Part shown: positions 62,755 through 64,000 of the stretch, piece after piece | How positions within the stretch are numbered: position 1 is the stretch's first letter | How the letters are laid out: every line of letters starts with the position of its first letter | NCBI RefSeq assembly: GCF_035621455.1 | Contig: NZ_CP141822.1 | Location: forward strand, 558,001 to 622,000 | From: Vibrio natriegens NBRC 15636 = ATCC 14048 = DSM 759 | GTDB taxonomy: Bacteria; Pseudomonadota; Gammaproteobacteria; Enterobacterales; Vibrionaceae | Direction of reading: 5' to 3' | Length of the DNA: 64,000 bases | The notes under the pieces: model-generated | What the model was told of the DNA's origin: nothing | Seen by the model: only the letters and a program-made list of their open reading frames with translations | The model's database searches: none | Position numbers and translations under genes: made by a program

Positions 62755-64000
62755 ATGTCTACACAGATGTCTGTATTTTTAAGCCAAGATTCTGCAGCTC
62801 CACATTGGGGTGAAAAGGCCCTGCTTTCGTTCGCCGAGACAGGCGCGACTATTCATTTAGGTGAAGGCCATGATCTTGGTGCAATTCAACGCGCAGCTCG
62901 TCAGCTCGATGGTCAGGGAATTCATTCGATTCTACTTTCTGGTGACAACTGGGATCTGGAGAGTATCTGGGCTTTCCATCAAGGCTACCGTAACCCGAAA
63001 AAACACGGCTCTCTAGAGTGGGTTGCGTTATCTGAAGACGATCAAGCTGAGCTTCAGGGGCGTATTACCGCTACTGATTTCACTCGCGATATCATCAACA
63101 AAACAGCCGAAGAGGTTGCACCTCGTCAACTTGCGACCATGGCGGCGGAATTTATTAAATCTGTCGCGCCAGAAGGCACCGTTACCGCACGTATCGTTAA
63201 AGACAAAGATCTTCTAGCAGAAGGCTGGGAAGGTATTTATGCCGTTGGCCGTGGCTCTGAGCGCACTTCTGCAATGCTGCAATTGGACTACAACCCAACT
63301 GGCGATGAAAACGCACCAGTATTCGCATGTTTAGTTGGTAAAGGCATCACTTTTGATTCGGGCGGTTACAGCCTAAAGCCTTCTAACTTTATGAGCGCAA
63401 TGAAAGCGGATATGGGCGGCTCTGGTACCATCACCGGTGGTTTAGGCCTAGCGATTCTGCGTGGTTTGAATAAACGTGTGAAACTGATCCTTTGCTGTGC
63501 GGAAAACATGGTATCAGGTCGTGCCCTTAAACTGGGTGACATCATTACCTACAAAAATGGTAAAACCGTTGAGATCATGAATACCGATGCGGAAGGTCGT
63601 TTGGTATTGGCAGATGGTCTAATCTACGCAAGCGAGCAGAACCCTGAACTCATTATTGACTGCGCAACATTGACTGGCGCGGCGAAAAACGCACTGGGTA
63701 ATGATTACCACGCGTTAATGAGCTTCGATGACGAGCTGTCCCATCAAGCACTGACCGCGGCAAATCAAGAGAAAGAAGGCTTATGGCCACTGCCTCTGGC
63801 TGATTTCCACCGTGGCATGCTGCCATCAAACTTCGCGGATTTATCAAACATCAGCTCTGGTGATTACTCACCTGGCGCAAGTACCGCTGCGGCATTCCTG
63901 TCTTACTTTGTTGAAGATTACAAGAAAGGCTGGCTGCACTTTGACTGCGCGGGCACGTACCGCAAATCAGCGTCTGAAAAATGGGCTGCTGGTGCAACTG
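62755..64000 (+). CDS. pepB: Peptidase B (M17 leucyl aminopeptidase family), 3' end cut off
   Basis: 415 codons are visible before the right edge; E. coli PepB has 427, so little is missing. ATG 62755 follows AAGGAG. The catalytic C-terminal domain shows [15 protein letters not shown], the M17 signature [14 protein letters not shown] with metal ligands, and the C-terminal [24 protein letters not shown] cytosolic hexameric aminopeptidase needing Mn or Co ions. Position after iscX matches E. coli (iscX-pepB). Confidence 0.96.
   Translation, partial: MSTQMSVFLSQDSAAPHWGEKALLSFAETGATIHLGEGHDLGAIQRAARQLDGQGIHSILLSGDNWDLESIWAFHQGYRNPKKHGSLEWVALSEDDQAELQGRITATDFTRDIINKTAEEVAPRQLATMAAEFIKSVAPEGTVTARIVKDKDLLAEGWEGIYAVGRGSERTSAMLQLDYNPTGDENAPVFACLVGKGITFDSGGYSLKPSNFMSAMKADMGGSGTITGGLGLAILRGLNKRVKLILCCAENMVSGRALKLGDIITYKNGKTVEIMNTDAEGRLVLADGLIYASEQNPELIIDCATLTGAAKNALGNDYHALMSFDDELSHQALTAANQEKEGLWPLPLADFHRGMLPSNFADLSNISSGDYSPGASTAAAFLSYFVEDYKKGWLHFDCAGTYRKSASEKWAAGAT

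Overview
The window is a chromosomal segment of a marine gammaproteobacterium, almost certainly a Vibrio. The gene orders slt-trpR-yjjX, raiA-pheL-pheA, bamD/rluD-pgeF-clpB, queA-tgt-yajC-secDF and suhB/trmJ-iscRSUA-hscBA-fdx-iscX-pepB are enterobacterial/vibrio core synteny. The rRNA sequences, the Ala-Glu spacer tRNAs, the extended PstC and PstA permeases and a GlyGly-CTERM protease fit Vibrio well. The species cannot be fixed from this stretch, though the Harveyi clade is a reasonable guess. No prophage, insertion sequence, integron or CRISPR array was seen.

Layout. 1-5.7 kb: end of slt, trpR, yjjX, the attenuator-controlled pheL-pheA unit, raiA, a lytic transglycosylase fused to a solute-binding domain, and bamD. 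5.8-10.3 kb: rluD, pgeF and heat-shock clpB. 10.4-16.1 kb: an accessory-looking purine cluster made of a 2-oxoglutarate/Fe(II) dioxygenase, a three-gene NMT1-type ABC importer and a divergent 8-oxoguanine/guanine deaminase-like amidohydrolase. Each of its three transcription units is preceded by an NMT1-type (xanthine/urate) riboswitch aptamer. 16.2-22.3 kb: a complete rrn operon (16S, tRNA-Ala, tRNA-Glu, 23S, 5S, tRNA-Asp, tRNA-Trp), followed by decayed tandem copies of the tRNA-Trp/terminator unit. 22.5-27.1 kb: a DUF1904 protein, mepA, a small unknown gene, yfhL-trhP and rdgC.

27.2-40.5 kb is a phosphate and polyphosphate block: phoB-phoR and a PstS-like protein, ppk1-ppx on the other strand, pstC-pstA-pstB-phoU, and a second-family polyphosphate kinase. 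Sensing, uptake, storage and release of phosphate are all encoded together. 40.5-49 kb: cutC, a 2-Cys peroxiredoxin divergent from an OxyR, the glyoxylate-shunt genes aceB-aceA behind a long structured leader, a CBS protein and a secreted serine protease. 49.2-54.9 kb: the queuosine and Sec genes. 55-64 kb: suhB, trmJ, the isc iron-sulfur operon with a double IscR site, and pepB, which runs off the window.

The most unusual part is the purine cluster. In each of its three leaders, the 3' strand of the aptamer's closing helix can alternatively pair so that the ribosome-binding site or start codon becomes occluded. This reads as translation being switched on when the ligand stabilises the aptamer. 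The riboswitch class is already described, but this threefold control of an importer, a dioxygenase and a deaminase suggests a small oxidised-purine salvage or catabolic system. Its substrate and dioxygenase reaction are not known from sequence. The direction of switching is inferred by eye and was not computed.
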